Assembly: GCF_000010165.1 (NCBI RefSeq)
Contig: NC_012491.1
Coordinates: 3,975,501 to 4,039,500, forward strand
Length of the DNA: 64,000 bases
Source: Brevibacillus brevis NBRC 100599
GTDB taxonomy: Bacteria > Bacillota > Bacilli > Brevibacillales > Brevibacillaceae
Direction of reading: 5' to 3'
The notes beneath the pieces were generated by a model. That model ran no database searches and had not been told where the DNA came from. It saw only the letters and a program-made list of their open reading frames with translations. Made by a program: the position numbers and the translations under genes. This document shows positions 47,254-56,437 of this stretch, piece by piece. The stretch's first letter is position 1. Every line of letters begins with the position of its first letter.

Positions 47254-48221
47254 CTGATTGTCACCACCTCAAGGTATACACCCAATCCAGCAAAGAACAT
47301 ACCGACGAGCCAAAACGTGACAACCACGCGCCACTCTGACCAGCCTGTTAATTCAAAATGATGATGCAGGGGACTCATACGGAAAATACGCTTTCCACGT
47401 GTCTTAAAGGAGACTACCTGCATAATAACAGAGAGCGTCTCGACAACGAATACCCCACCGATAATAGCCAAAAGTAATTCCGTCTTGGTCATGATTGCAA
47501 TTCCCGCGAGCGCTCCACCAAGTCCGAGTGAACCCGTATCACCCATGAACACGCGTGCCGGATGCGCATTGAAGACGAGGAAGCCAAGTACCGCCCCTAC
47601 AACAGCCGCACTAAAAATAGCAGTGTCATAATCTTGACCAAACCATGCGATGATCGCATAAGCACCAAAAGCAATCGCTCCCGTCCCTGCCAATAGTCCA
47701 TCCAATCCATCTGTGATGTTAACGGCATTCGTTGTACCTACCAAGAGGAACAACAGGAATGGGAAGTAAAAATAGCCGAGCTCGAGCTTCCACGGTGTAC
47801 CTGGCAGATGGATGGACGTGTCATGCCCCATCATAAGCAGCAAAATATAAGCGCCGATTGCCAAGACAATCTGACCAGCAAACTTCTGTTTGGCAGTCAA
47901 CCCGAGGTTGCGTTTTTTCTTGATTTTGATGAAATCATCTAAAAACCCGATTAAACCGTATCCGAGGGTCACCAATAACAGGAAGTAAATTTCCATTTTC
48001 GCATTGGCAAACTTCAACACGGTAAATATGAGTGCCAAAAGAATGATGGTGCCTCCCATGGTGGGAGTTCCAGCCTTCTTAAAATGGGATTGCGGTCCTT
48101 CCTCACGAATTGCCTGCCCAAATTTCAGGCGGCGAAGGAAGGGAATAAACAATGGGCCAATGAGTACGGCGATGAGAAACGCAGCGACGATCGTGACGAT
48201 TAGGACGTTGTCAACGAACAT
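47250..48221 (-). CDS. mraY: Phospho-MurNAc-pentapeptide translocase MraY
   Basis: A protein of 323 residues with ten membrane helices and family motifs [62 protein letters not shown] and [13 protein letters not shown]. It makes lipid I. GAAAGGAGG is 7-8 nt before the ATG. Confidence 0.98.
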   Translation of the reverse strand: MFVDNVLIVTIVAAFLIAVLIGPLFIPFLRRLKFGQAIREEGPQSHFKKAGTPTMGGTIILLALIFTVLKFANAKMEIYFLLLVTLGYGLIGFLDDFIKIKKKRNLGLTAKQKFAGQIVLAIGAYILLLMMGHDTSIHLPGTPWKLELGYFYFPFLLFLLVGTTNAVNITDGLDGLLAGTGAIAFGAYAIIAWFGQDYDTAIFSAAVVGAVLGFLVFNAHPARVFMGDTGSLGLGGALAGIAIMTKTELLLAIIGGVFVVETLSVIMQVVSFKTRGKRIFRMSPLHHHFELTGWSEWRVVVTFWLVGMFFAGLGVYLEVVTIR

Positions 48222-48263
48222 GCCCGAGCCTCCTTTCTTTCGATGCAGTGTGTGGCATCTGTT

Positions 48264-49742
48264 CTATTCTTGGTTGTACCGGGCAATCGCTTCGCGCGCA
48301 ACTTCACGGTCATCGAAGGGCAACACCTGGTCTTTAATAATTTGATACGTTTCGTGTCCTTTTCCGGCGATCAAGATCACATCGTCCGGCTTTGCAAGCG
48401 AAACTGCATGGGCAATGGCTTCGCGTCGGTCTGTCAGTGCCGTATAACGATCAGGTGCCACTTCTGACAAACCAGCCAGCATGTCATCGAGAATCGCCTG
48501 CGGCTCCTCCGAGCGTGGATTATCTGATGTTAAGACGGTCAGATCAGCATATTTCGTTGCAATTTGCGCCATGATTGGGCGTTTGGTTCGATCCCTGTCG
48601 CCTCCGCAGCCCACAATGCAAAATACGTTGCCACGGGCAAATTCCTTGACAGTCATTAATGCATTTTCCAAGCTGTCTGGTGTGTGGGAGTAGTCGACGA
48701 GCACCGCAAACGGCTGACCAGCATCTACTGCTTCAAATCGCCCATTTACCCCCGCTACCTCTTCCAGGCTCGCTTTGATCGCTTCGAGTGGAATACCTTC
48801 TGCGAGTGTAACCGCGATGGCTGCCAAAGCGTTATACACATTGAACTTTCCCATCAGCCTCAAGTTCAGACGCGCACTGCCAGCGAAGCTTTCGACTGTA
48901 AAAGAAGTTCCTTTACTTGTGATTTCGATTTGTTTTGCCCTTACATCTGCTGGTTGATCGATGCCGTATGTAATGACTCGCGCCGGTGTAACGGTGGCAT
49001 ATAATTCGGACGCCTCATCATCGGCATTCAGTACAGCTGTTTTTAGACGGTCTGTGTCATAGCCGTTACCGAGCTGGGAAAACAATAATGATTTGGCGTA
49101 GCGATAGTTTTCCATCGTTTTATGGTAGTCGAGGTGATCCTGCGTCAGGTTGGTAAAAACCGCTGTATGAATTTCGCAACCGCGGACTCTTCCCAGCTCC
49201 AATGCATGAGAGGAAACCTCAATAATCGCATAGTCTGTGTTTACATCGCACATGCGACGAAAGCTTCTTTGCAAATCTATGGCATCTGGAGTCGTATTTT
49301 TGACTTCCTCCGTAACGTCTCCAATTCTCATATGGATCGTTCCGATTAAGCCTGTTTGCTTGCTTTGATCGCGCAAAATCTTGTCGATCAGATGCGTAGT
49401 GGTCGTCTTGCCATTTGTCCCGGTAACGCCAATGACTTTTACTTCTTTCGTGGGAGATCCGAAAATACGATCAGCCAGCATAGCCATTGCCCGCCGGGTA
49501 TCCGGTACTTTGACAATAGTCGCTGGCACGTCCAGATCTTGTTCGGATAACACGGCGACGGCACCATTCTTCACCGCCTGGGCCGCGAACGTATGTCCAT
49601 CCACGGTATATCCAGTTAGACAGACAAACAAGTAGCCGGGCTTTACCTGGCGCGAGTCTGCCGTCAAACCCGTAATCTCCATGCTGTCATCCCCCGAAAC
49701 CGTTACTGGCAACAAAGGCATGAGCAGATCCCGTAGAAACAT
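48264..49742 (-). CDS. murE: UDP-MurNAc-tripeptide synthetase MurE (meso-DAP type)
   Basis: A protein of 492 residues with ITGLTADSRQVKPGYLF, VTGTNGKTTTTHLIDKIL and, in the C-terminal domain, LTSDNPRSEEP; the DNPR tetrad marks enzymes adding meso-diaminopimelate. ATG at 49742 has a GGGGTG site; the same frame extends 16 codons upstream without support. The 150 bp upstream to spoVD contain no gene. Confidence 0.97.
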   Translation of the reverse strand: MFLRDLLMPLLPVTVSGDDSMEITGLTADSRQVKPGYLFVCLTGYTVDGHTFAAQAVKNGAVAVLSEQDLDVPATIVKVPDTRRAMAMLADRIFGSPTKEVKVIGVTGTNGKTTTTHLIDKILRDQSKQTGLIGTIHMRIGDVTEEVKNTTPDAIDLQRSFRRMCDVNTDYAIIEVSSHALELGRVRGCEIHTAVFTNLTQDHLDYHKTMENYRYAKSLLFSQLGNGYDTDRLKTAVLNADDEASELYATVTPARVITYGIDQPADVRAKQIEITSKGTSFTVESFAGSARLNLRLMGKFNVYNALAAIAVTLAEGIPLEAIKASLEEVAGVNGRFEAVDAGQPFAVLVDYSHTPDSLENALMTVKEFARGNVFCIVGCGGDRDRTKRPIMAQIATKYADLTVLTSDNPRSEEPQAILDDMLAGLSEVAPDRYTALTDRREAIAHAVSLAKPDDVILIAGKGHETYQIIKDQVLPFDDREVAREAIARYNQE

Positions 49743-49894
49743 GAAACAGGCACCCCATTCTCCAACTAGTATAGACAGAAATTTGAACATTTGTACTTGG
49801 CTACGCCGATCATTTAGGCGCAGTCTTGATGAACAAAGGCAGAGCGAACGTAGACAAGCCTACTCCCCTCCGCCTTCGAAATCTCATTTTATAG

Positions 49895-51823
49895 CTAATT
49901 GGTCGATTTGTCACCAAGGTATATGCGAATTTTTCCGCCCTCATCAATTTTTACTCCAGGTGCTGGGGACTGCTGGATGACGTACTGACCTTTACCTGAA
50001 ACGACTAGCGGCAGAGTATCATACGTTGTCACTACGTCTCTCATGGATTGTCCGACCATGTTTGGTACTTCGATTGGCGCCCGTTCTCCCAGTGCTTTGT
50101 TAATTTCCTTGGGGATGCCATCTTTTCGTTTGGGTACATTCAAATGCTGAAGGGAGGATTCCATGATACTTTTTACACTCGGGGCAGCAATCAATCCACC
50201 AAACGCCAGTGCTTTCGGATTATCTACAGCGAAATATACGACGAGCTGTGGATCATCAGCCGGCGCAAAGCCGATAAACGAAACGATGTATTCGCCATCG
50301 ACGTAACGGCCATTCTTTACTTTTTGCGCGGTTCCCGTCTTACCTCCTACCCGATACCCTTCAATAAATGCCTTATTTCCCGTTCCTTGCGCGACCACAC
50401 TTTCCAGCGCATGCCGAACTTTGGCCGAGGTCTCCTCGGTAATCACCTGTCGAACCTCTGTCGGCAAAGTCCTCGCTACCACATCGTGTGTCACACTATC
50501 CCGCCATTCTTTGGCGACAAACGGCTTCATAAGTTTACCACCATTGATAGCGGCTGAGACCGCAGCCATTTGTTGGATCGGCGTTACCGAAACCCCTTGA
50601 CCGAAAGAAGTCGTCCCCAGCTCTACGGGTCCCACTTTTTTCAAGTTAAATAACAGCCCGTTTTCTTCGCCGATCAAATCGATCCCTGTCTTTTGTCCGA
50701 AGCCAAATTTTTTGATGTAGTCAAAAAGTCGTTCTTTTTGCAGTCGCTGGCCCATCGTCACGAAGCCAGGGTTACAAGAATTCTCTACCACTTCCAGCAT
50801 CGTTTCCTGTCCATGCCCCTGACGCTTCCAGCAACGCAATCGCTTCCCTGCCACGTTTATGAATCCCGGATCGTAGAAGCCTTCGTTCAGATTGATAACG
50901 CCTTCGTTTAAAGCAGCGGCCAGTGTCACAATCTTGAATGTGGAACCAGGCTCGTATGTTTTCCAGATAGGGAGATTTCTATTGTACACCTCAGAAGGAT
51001 AGTCTCTGTACGCATCCGGTTGAAAAGTCGGGCGACTCCCCATCCCCAATATTTCCCCTGTCTTTGGATTCATCGCGATCGCCAGAACATCATCTGGCTG
51101 ATAAGCGACTACTGCCTGATCCAGCTCGCGTTCGATAAACGATTGGATGGCACTGTCGAGTGTTAAATACATGTCCATCCCATTCACGGGTGCTACGTAG
51201 TCTTCGGTTCCACCTGGCAGTACGCGCCCTTTGGCATCTGACGGAAATGAGATATGTCCCTCGGTCCCCATCAAGAAGGGATCATAAATTTTTTCAAGAC
51301 CTGTCAACCCTTGATTGTCAATGCCTGTGAAACCAAGTATATGGGCTGCCATCGTTCCGTTCGGGTAAAAACGCTTCGTATCCCCTGCCAAGTATATCCC
51401 TGGCAAATTCAATTCTTGTATTTTCCTCGCCTTTTCAACAGACAGTTTTCTTCCACCCGGAATCTGGTTGTTGCTCATTGCTTTTTTCGTAATGGCACGA
51501 AATACATCTTCTTCTTTTTGCTCCAAAATGACGGCGAGCTGTCTCGCTGTTTCTTTCGGGTCTTTGATTTGCGCCCCTACCGATACCAGTGTAGGTACGG
51601 TCATATTCGTCACGAGCTCATTTCCGCTTCTGTCTAAAATGCGACCACGATTGGGCTGAAATTTAATCTCCCGTTTGAGAAGTTCATCTGACATCTGCGA
51701 GAGTTTCGGTCCTTCTATCAATTGAACATAACCCAAACGGGTGACAAGTGCCGAATACAAAACGACTCCTACAATCAAGATGATAAAAATGCGACGGCGT
51801 ACAGTAGCATTGGATACCCGCAA
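49895..51823 (-). CDS. spoVD: Sporulation-specific class B penicillin-binding protein SpoVD
   Basis: A protein of 642 residues: an N-terminal membrane helix (RRIFIILIVGVVLYSALV), a dimerisation domain (GRILDRSGNELVTN), a transpeptidase with the active Ser in EPGSTFKIVTLAAALN, VENSCNPGFVTMG and GGKTGTAQKV, and one C-terminal PASTA domain. The length and single PASTA match B. subtilis SpoVD, which makes spore cortex with SpoVE. The start is TTG. The ribosome binding site GAGGGGGGACT is locked in a perfect inverted repeat with sequence just after the pbpB stop. Confidence 0.94.
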   Translation of the reverse strand: MRVSNATVRRRIFIILIVGVVLYSALVTRLGYVQLIEGPKLSQMSDELLKREIKFQPNRGRILDRSGNELVTNMTVPTLVSVGAQIKDPKETARQLAVILEQKEEDVFRAITKKAMSNNQIPGGRKLSVEKARKIQELNLPGIYLAGDTKRFYPNGTMAAHILGFTGIDNQGLTGLEKIYDPFLMGTEGHISFPSDAKGRVLPGGTEDYVAPVNGMDMYLTLDSAIQSFIERELDQAVVAYQPDDVLAIAMNPKTGEILGMGSRPTFQPDAYRDYPSEVYNRNLPIWKTYEPGSTFKIVTLAAALNEGVINLNEGFYDPGFINVAGKRLRCWKRQGHGQETMLEVVENSCNPGFVTMGQRLQKERLFDYIKKFGFGQKTGIDLIGEENGLLFNLKKVGPVELGTTSFGQGVSVTPIQQMAAVSAAINGGKLMKPFVAKEWRDSVTHDVVARTLPTEVRQVITEETSAKVRHALESVVAQGTGNKAFIEGYRVGGKTGTAQKVKNGRYVDGEYIVSFIGFAPADDPQLVVYFAVDNPKALAFGGLIAAPSVKSIMESSLQHLNVPKRKDGIPKEINKALGERAPIEVPNMVGQSMRDVVTTYDTLPLVVSGKGQYVIQQSPAPGVKIDEGGKIRIYLGDKSTN

Positions 51824-51827
51824 AGCG

Positions 51828-51879
51828 AGTCCCCCCTCAAATAGGTTGTCTCTTCTTAACCTTATTCGCAGGGGGGACT
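51828..51879 (-). promoter_or_regulatory. Inverted repeat masking the spoVD ribosome binding site
   Basis: AGTCCCCCC (beginning 9 nt after the pbpB stop in the mRNA) is perfectly complementary to GGGGGGACT, which is the spoVD Shine-Dalgarno region; the loop is 34 nt. In an mRNA read through from pbpB the stem would hide the site. No T-run follows, so it is not a terminator. Confidence 0.7.
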
Positions 51880-51887
51880 AGTTAGAA

Positions 51888-54353
51888 CTATGGAGTTGTC
51901 GGTGTTTGCGGTGATTGGCCTCCTGGTTTGTCAGGAGGTGTTGCCTGTCCAGAAGCTGGCGGCTGTGCTGCTCCACCTTGCCCGGTTTGCTGACCAGAAG
52001 ATGGTGGAGCCGGATTATTTCCTCCTGCTGGATTTGTAGGAGGACTCGCTCCTGTATTGTTTGGCGTTGTTGTAGCAGGCACTGTGCTGCCCTCCTGACT
52101 AGAAGGAGGTGTTGCCGGTACAGGTGGTTCCGACACGGATTGCAGCGTCACCTGAAGCAGCTCTGTACCCTGGAGCACCGTTCCCGGAGGAATACTTTGT
52201 TGGCTGACGAAGCCAGTTCCACTCGATTTCACTGCGAGATTGATCAAAGAGGTGAACTCCATGACGTCCCGCAATGATTTTCCTTTGAAGTCAGGCATCT
52301 TCGTTCCGTTTACCCTGTCCGTTACAAGGATGATCTGTTCACCTGGAACGACCTGATTATAAGCTTCGGGATACTGTTTGACGATTTTCGTACCTGTTCC
52401 GGCTACCGTGACCGTCAAATTGTCCTGCTTCGCCCGCAATTGTGCGGCTGTCGTGGACATCCCTTCAAACTTAGGCAATGTCTTCTGTGTAGCTGGTGAG
52501 GATGCCAGCGCTGCCTGTACTTCTTTTTTCGGCGTCGGTTTTTTAGTACTATTAACTACCGACAGATCAGGCTGCTGCTGCAAATATTGCAGGCTGCGCT
52601 CCATGATAGTTGTAAACATCGGCGCAAGCATCATTTGGCCCCACAATGCATACCATGCATCTGTTTTCGGATCGTCAATGACAACATAAACTAACAACTT
52701 CGGATTGTCTTTTGGCGCAAAACCGATGAAGGAAACCACGTAACGACCATCCAAAATTTTCCCATTGTTAGGATTATATTTTTGTGCAGTTCCCGTCTTT
52801 CCTGCGACTTGATACCCTTCGATCTGATATAGTGTACCAGTTCCAGGTTTTTCTGAGACAACCTTGCCCAAAATGTCGCGTGTCTGTTTTGCAGTCGCTT
52901 CGCTTACGACCCGATCCACAACCTCACGTTGCGTGCGTTCGACAACGGCTCCTGTGTGAGGATCACGCATTTCTTTTAAAATATGAGGTTTTAGAAGCTC
53001 TCCTCCATTCGCGATCGCCCCCACAGCGGCAACCTGCTGGATCGCCGTAACCGTCGCTGCTTGACCATACGTTGTTGCAGCCCAGTCACGCGGTGACTGA
53101 GGTTTATACAGGTTGATTAAATTTCCTTCTTTTTCGTAAGGAAGCTCAATTCCGGTTTTTTGACCCATCCCGAATTTTTTGAAGTATTTCTTTAGACCCT
53201 CCAGCTTCAACCGTTCATAACCCAACTTAACGAACAATACGTTACTCGATCGCTGAACCCCTTCTAAAAAGCTGATGGTTCCCCAACCGGCACCATTGTT
53301 GTGGTCGCGGATCGGAATCTGCCCCTTGATGGTGTAAGCACCTGATTGATAGGTTTCATTCTGATTAAACATTTTTTCTTCAATCGCTGCCGCCAGCGTA
53401 ATAATCTTAAACGTAGAGCCCGGCTCAAACATTGTGGTGACCGCATGGTTGTTGTAGTTTTCAATCCCGTTGTAGTACGTATTCGGATTAAACGTCGAGC
53501 GGTTGCCCATCGCCAATATCTCGCCCGTTTGCGGGTCGGCTACAACGACCGTCATGCCCTGCGGCTTGTACTGCTGCTCCACCTTATCAAGGGCTTGTTC
53601 TACATAATCCTGTATCTGGCGATCAATCGTAAGATATACATCTACGCCGTCTATTGCCGGAGTGTACTCTCCTTCTCCGTCCGGCAGCTGGTAGCCTGCA
53701 CGATCCTTTTGGTAGGCAATATGTCCCTTTTGGCCAGCCAATTTATCGTTAAATTGCAGCTCGATCCCCATTTTCGGTTCATCATACAAATCAAGATAAC
53801 CGATCACATGGGAAGCGAAGGCATTATTCGGATAAACCCGGCGAGTCGTTTCAGTCAAATAGATTCCTGGGAGCTGATTCTTTTTGAGCTTCTCACCACT
53901 TGGCAGTGTCGGATATTGCAAATTTAGAATTCGGTTCTTTTGCTCTTCACTGATCTTTAGCCCGAAGCGTCCCAATTCCACGACTTTGTTCGGCTTAGTC
54001 AAATTCTTCACTAATTCAGGAACCGGCGCATTCAAAATAGGAGCCAGCATATTCGCTGTGTAGTACGGATCTTTCACAAAATCTTCGTCTTTATCATTGC
54101 GTGGCTTCAGTTTTGCGTTTACCGTGTATGCCTTACCGTTATACGCCAAAATCTCGCCGTTTCGATCATAGATCGCCCCGCGCTTCGGCTTCAAGACTTG
54201 CTCCCTGTCCCACTGCTCTTGAGCCGTCCCCATGATTTCGGTAGCTTTGACAGTCTGAAGCCAGTAGATTCGAAAACTCAACGTCGAAAAAATCAAAATC
54301 GTACATAAGGCTACCATGAGAATTCGCCAATTTACTTTTCGCTTCCATTCCAT
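51888..54353 (-). CDS. pbpB: Division class B penicillin-binding protein PBP2B with extended tail
   Basis: A protein of 821 residues. Membrane helix near the start (ILMVALCTILIFSTLSFRIY), dimerisation domain (GAIYDRNGEILAYNGKAY), transpeptidase with EPGSTFKIITLAAAIE, VQRSSNVLFVKLGY and AGKTGTAQKYNP, then two PASTA domains (about 620-750) and a tail of some 80 residues made almost only of Pro, Ala, Gly, Thr, Gln and Ser. B. subtilis PBP2B is about 100 residues shorter and lacks this tail. It is the septal transpeptidase. GGAG lies 5-6 nt before the ATG. Confidence 0.95.
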   Translation of the reverse strand: MEWKRKVNWRILMVALCTILIFSTLSFRIYWLQTVKATEIMGTAQEQWDREQVLKPKRGAIYDRNGEILAYNGKAYTVNAKLKPRNDKDEDFVKDPYYTANMLAPILNAPVPELVKNLTKPNKVVELGRFGLKISEEQKNRILNLQYPTLPSGEKLKKNQLPGIYLTETTRRVYPNNAFASHVIGYLDLYDEPKMGIELQFNDKLAGQKGHIAYQKDRAGYQLPDGEGEYTPAIDGVDVYLTIDRQIQDYVEQALDKVEQQYKPQGMTVVVADPQTGEILAMGNRSTFNPNTYYNGIENYNNHAVTTMFEPGSTFKIITLAAAIEEKMFNQNETYQSGAYTIKGQIPIRDHNNGAGWGTISFLEGVQRSSNVLFVKLGYERLKLEGLKKYFKKFGMGQKTGIELPYEKEGNLINLYKPQSPRDWAATTYGQAATVTAIQQVAAVGAIANGGELLKPHILKEMRDPHTGAVVERTQREVVDRVVSEATAKQTRDILGKVVSEKPGTGTLYQIEGYQVAGKTGTAQKYNPNNGKILDGRYVVSFIGFAPKDNPKLLVYVVIDDPKTDAWYALWGQMMLAPMFTTIMERSLQYLQQQPDLSVVNSTKKPTPKKEVQAALASSPATQKTLPKFEGMSTTAAQLRAKQDNLTVTVAGTGTKIVKQYPEAYNQVVPGEQIILVTDRVNGTKMPDFKGKSLRDVMEFTSLINLAVKSSGTGFVSQQSIPPGTVLQGTELLQVTLQSVSEPPVPATPPSSQEGSTVPATTTPNNTGASPPTNPAGGNNPAPPSSGQQTGQGGAAQPPASGQATPPDKPGGQSPQTPTTP

Positions 54354-54414
54354 CTCCGTTCATCTCCATCGCATCAAAGATCGCCCGCTCCCTAAGCCAA
54401 CTGGCCCAGCTAAG

Positions 54415-54451
54415 AAAAAATGTTACCGCACATAAGGCGCAGTAACATTTA
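54415..54451 (-). terminator. Intrinsic terminator between ftsL and pbpB
   Basis: On the minus strand AAATGTTAC pairs with GTAACATTT (inner CGC/GCG), followed by TTTTTTC. It starts inside the ftsL stop codon. It would limit read-through from mraZ-rsmH-ftsL into pbpB and the mur genes. Confidence 0.7.
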
Positions 54452-54859
54452 AGGTTTTTTGGGTTGTGGTTTTGGCAGATTCGCCTGTACTTCTGGGTTC
54501 CCGATCGTATGTACAGCTGCTGGATTGTATACCATCCCCTGCTTCTCTGCTTCTTTTTGCAGGCGATCCCGGTTGGTCATTTGTTCAATTTGCAATTTCA
54601 ACGTTGCATTTTTTTCTGCCGTCACACGGTTTTCATGTTTGGTGGTCTGGATTTCGTAATTCAACTGGGAAATTTGCGAGTAGCGGACACCCACTAGACC
54701 CAAGCCGACGACGGTTAACGAGATAAATAAGAGATACAGCAATTTTTCTCCGGTCGGAATCGTTGGCTTGATTCGGACCGTGCGCTTTGTTGTTTTCGTT
54801 ACAGAGCGGGATTGTTGTTCCAGCTCCATAGCTAAATTCCCTCGGTAGTAATAACTCAT
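54449..54859 (-). CDS. ftsL: Cell division protein FtsL
   Basis: A protein of 136 residues: a basic start, one membrane helix (KLLYLLFISLTVVGLGLVGV) and an extracellular coiled coil (YSQISQLNYEIQTTKHENRV). It forms a trimer with DivIB and DivIC that activates septal synthesis. It ends with a Lys/Pro tail. GGGAGG precedes the ATG. Confidence 0.93.
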   Translation of the reverse strand: MSYYYRGNLAMELEQQSRSVTKTTKRTVRIKPTIPTGEKLLYLLFISLTVVGLGLVGVRYSQISQLNYEIQTTKHENRVTAEKNATLKLQIEQMTNRDRLQKEAEKQGMVYNPAAVHTIGNPEVQANLPKPQPKKP

Positions 54860-54892
54860 CGCTTCTCCCTCCCCTTTCTCGTCGATCCCGGT

Positions 54893-55828
54893 CTACAGCT
54901 TCTCCGCTACCCGTAGTTTAGCTGATCGTGCACGTTTGTTTGCTTCTAATTCTTCTTCTGATGGCAAAATCGGCTTTCTTGTAATGACTTTTACTACTGC
55001 TTTATTTCCGCATGTACAAATCGGAAAGGCTGGCGGGCACGTGCACCCTTTTGAAAAGTCTTGATAAATTTGCTTGCAGATTCTGTCCTCTAAGGAATGA
55101 AACGTAATGACACTTACGCGACCTTCTGGATTCAAAACCTCAATTGCATCGACGACGGCCTCTTTGAATGCATCCAATTCATCATTGACAGCGATCCGAA
55201 TTGCCTGAAAGGTACGCTTCGCCGGATGGGGTCCGGTACGGCGCGCAGCGGCAGGAATTCCTTCCTTAATCAACTCAACGAGTTCACCTGTTGTTTGAAT
55301 CGGCTGCTTCTTCCGTTGTTGAACGATTTGCCGGGCAATTCGGCGGGAAAATTTCTCTTCTCCGTACAGCCAAATGATCTTGGCAATCTCTTCTTCATCC
55401 CACTCATTGATAATGTCATAGGCGGACAATGGTGCTTGCTGATCCATTCTCATATCCAAGGGCGCATCGGCGTTGTAGCTGAAGCCGCGCTCTCCCTCGT
55501 CCAATTGTGGAGAGGATACCCCGAGGTCAAATAACACCCCGTCTACACCAGACAAGCCTAAATCTTTCACAATGTCTTTGATATGGCGGAAGTTGCTCTT
55601 TACCAGCGTGACTCTGTCCATATAGGAAGCGAGTCTTTCGCGGGCATTATCCAGTGCCCAGTCGTCCTGATCGATGGCGATAAGACGACCGCCCTCCGTC
55701 AGCTTGGAAGCAATCAAACTGCTATGCCCAGCTCCGCCGAGTGTACAGTCTACATAAATGCCCCCAGGACGAATGTTTAGCCCTTGGACAGCCTCATCCA
55801 TCAAAACGGTTACGTGATGAAACGACAA
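54893..55828 (-). CDS. rsmH: 16S rRNA m4C1402 methyltransferase RsmH (MraW)
   Basis: A protein of 311 residues with [14 protein letters not shown], the SAM-binding [34 protein letters not shown] and [16 protein letters not shown] Cys cluster near the end ([14 protein letters not shown]) is typical. TTG at 55828 is 8 nt after AGGAG; a GTG at 55837 is too close to that site. Second gene after mraZ. Confidence 0.96.
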   Translation of the reverse strand: MSFHHVTVLMDEAVQGLNIRPGGIYVDCTLGGAGHSSLIASKLTEGGRLIAIDQDDWALDNARERLASYMDRVTLVKSNFRHIKDIVKDLGLSGVDGVLFDLGVSSPQLDEGERGFSYNADAPLDMRMDQQAPLSAYDIINEWDEEEIAKIIWLYGEEKFSRRIARQIVQQRKKQPIQTTGELVELIKEGIPAAARRTGPHPAKRTFQAIRIAVNDELDAFKEAVVDAIEVLNPEGRVSVITFHSLEDRICKQIYQDFSKGCTCPPAFPICTCGNKAVVKVITRKPILPSEEELEANKRARSAKLRVAEKL

Positions 55829-55854
55829 TGTCGTCACTCCTGTTCTTCTCGCTG

Positions 55855-56286
55855 CTACAAATTAAAATCAACCAGTTTTTCGGCAATTTCTCCAAAAGAG
55901 CCTTCTGACTGGGCAAAATAATCTTCCCAGCGTTCCTTGCTCCATACCTCTACACGGTTTGATACCCCGATGATCACACATTCTTTTTGCATGCCTGCAT
56001 GCTCACGTAAATTGGGTGGTATGTTTACCCTTCCCTGCTTGTCCCACTCACATTCGGTGGCACCTGAAAAGAAAAATCGTGTAAATGCGCGAGCATCTGC
56101 TTTTGTAAATGGGAGAGACTTAAGTCTTTCCTCTAGTTGTTTCCACTCATCTTGCGGATAAGCAAACAAACATTGGTCCAGACCGCGGGTAATCACAAAG
56201 GAAGTACCGAGCCCTTCACGGAATTTGGCTGGGATCGTCAGGCGGCCTTTTTCGTCGATGCTGTGCTGATATTCCCCCATGAACAC
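55855..56286 (-). CDS. mraZ: Transcriptional regulator MraZ
   Basis: A protein of 143 residues, [20 protein letters not shown], with the two swapped-hairpin AbrB-like repeats ([13 protein letters not shown] and [13 protein letters not shown]). It binds repeated boxes upstream of its own operon. GTG at 56286 gives the family start MFMGEY and is 7 nt after GTGGGGGA. First gene of dcw. Confidence 0.96.
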   Translation of the reverse strand: MFMGEYQHSIDEKGRLTIPAKFREGLGTSFVITRGLDQCLFAYPQDEWKQLEERLKSLPFTKADARAFTRFFFSGATECEWDKQGRVNIPPNLREHAGMQKECVIIGVSNRVEVWSKERWEDYFAQSEGSFGEIAEKLVDFNL

Positions 56287-56294
56287 GCCCTGGT

Positions 56295-56342
56295 CCCCCA
56301 CTTTCCTGTCGGTTGGCTCCACTTTCCCCCACTTTTCCCCAC
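56295..56342 (-). promoter_or_regulatory. MraZ-box array upstream of mraZ
   Basis: On the minus strand GTGGGG, GTGGGGG and GTGGAG begin at 56342, 56332 and 56322, exactly 10 bp apart, and a fourth GTGGGGG at 56301 doubles as the ribosome binding site. MraZ from E. coli and mollicutes binds short repeats of this G-rich type at about one helical turn. TATAAT at 56359-56364 is a possible -10 without a good -35. Confidence 0.75.
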
Positions 56343-56365
56343 CTAGTACCTATTTGTTATTATAA

Positions 56366-56401
56366 AAAAAAATCCTGCGTTTGTATGCAGGATTTTTTCG
56401 C
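56366..56401 (-). terminator. Intrinsic terminator of ahcY
   Basis: AAAATCCTGC and GCAGGATTTT arms on both strands with T-runs, 37 bp beyond the ahcY stop. It directly abuts the presumed mraZ promoter. Confidence 0.85.
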
Positions 56402-56437
56402 ATATTTTTTTGCCGGGAAAAGACGGGATTCGAGGGA

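Noticed and set aside
51840..51887. SigE promoter inside the pbpB-spoVD gap
   Set aside because: No CATANNNT-like -10 with a proper -35 could be found in the loop.
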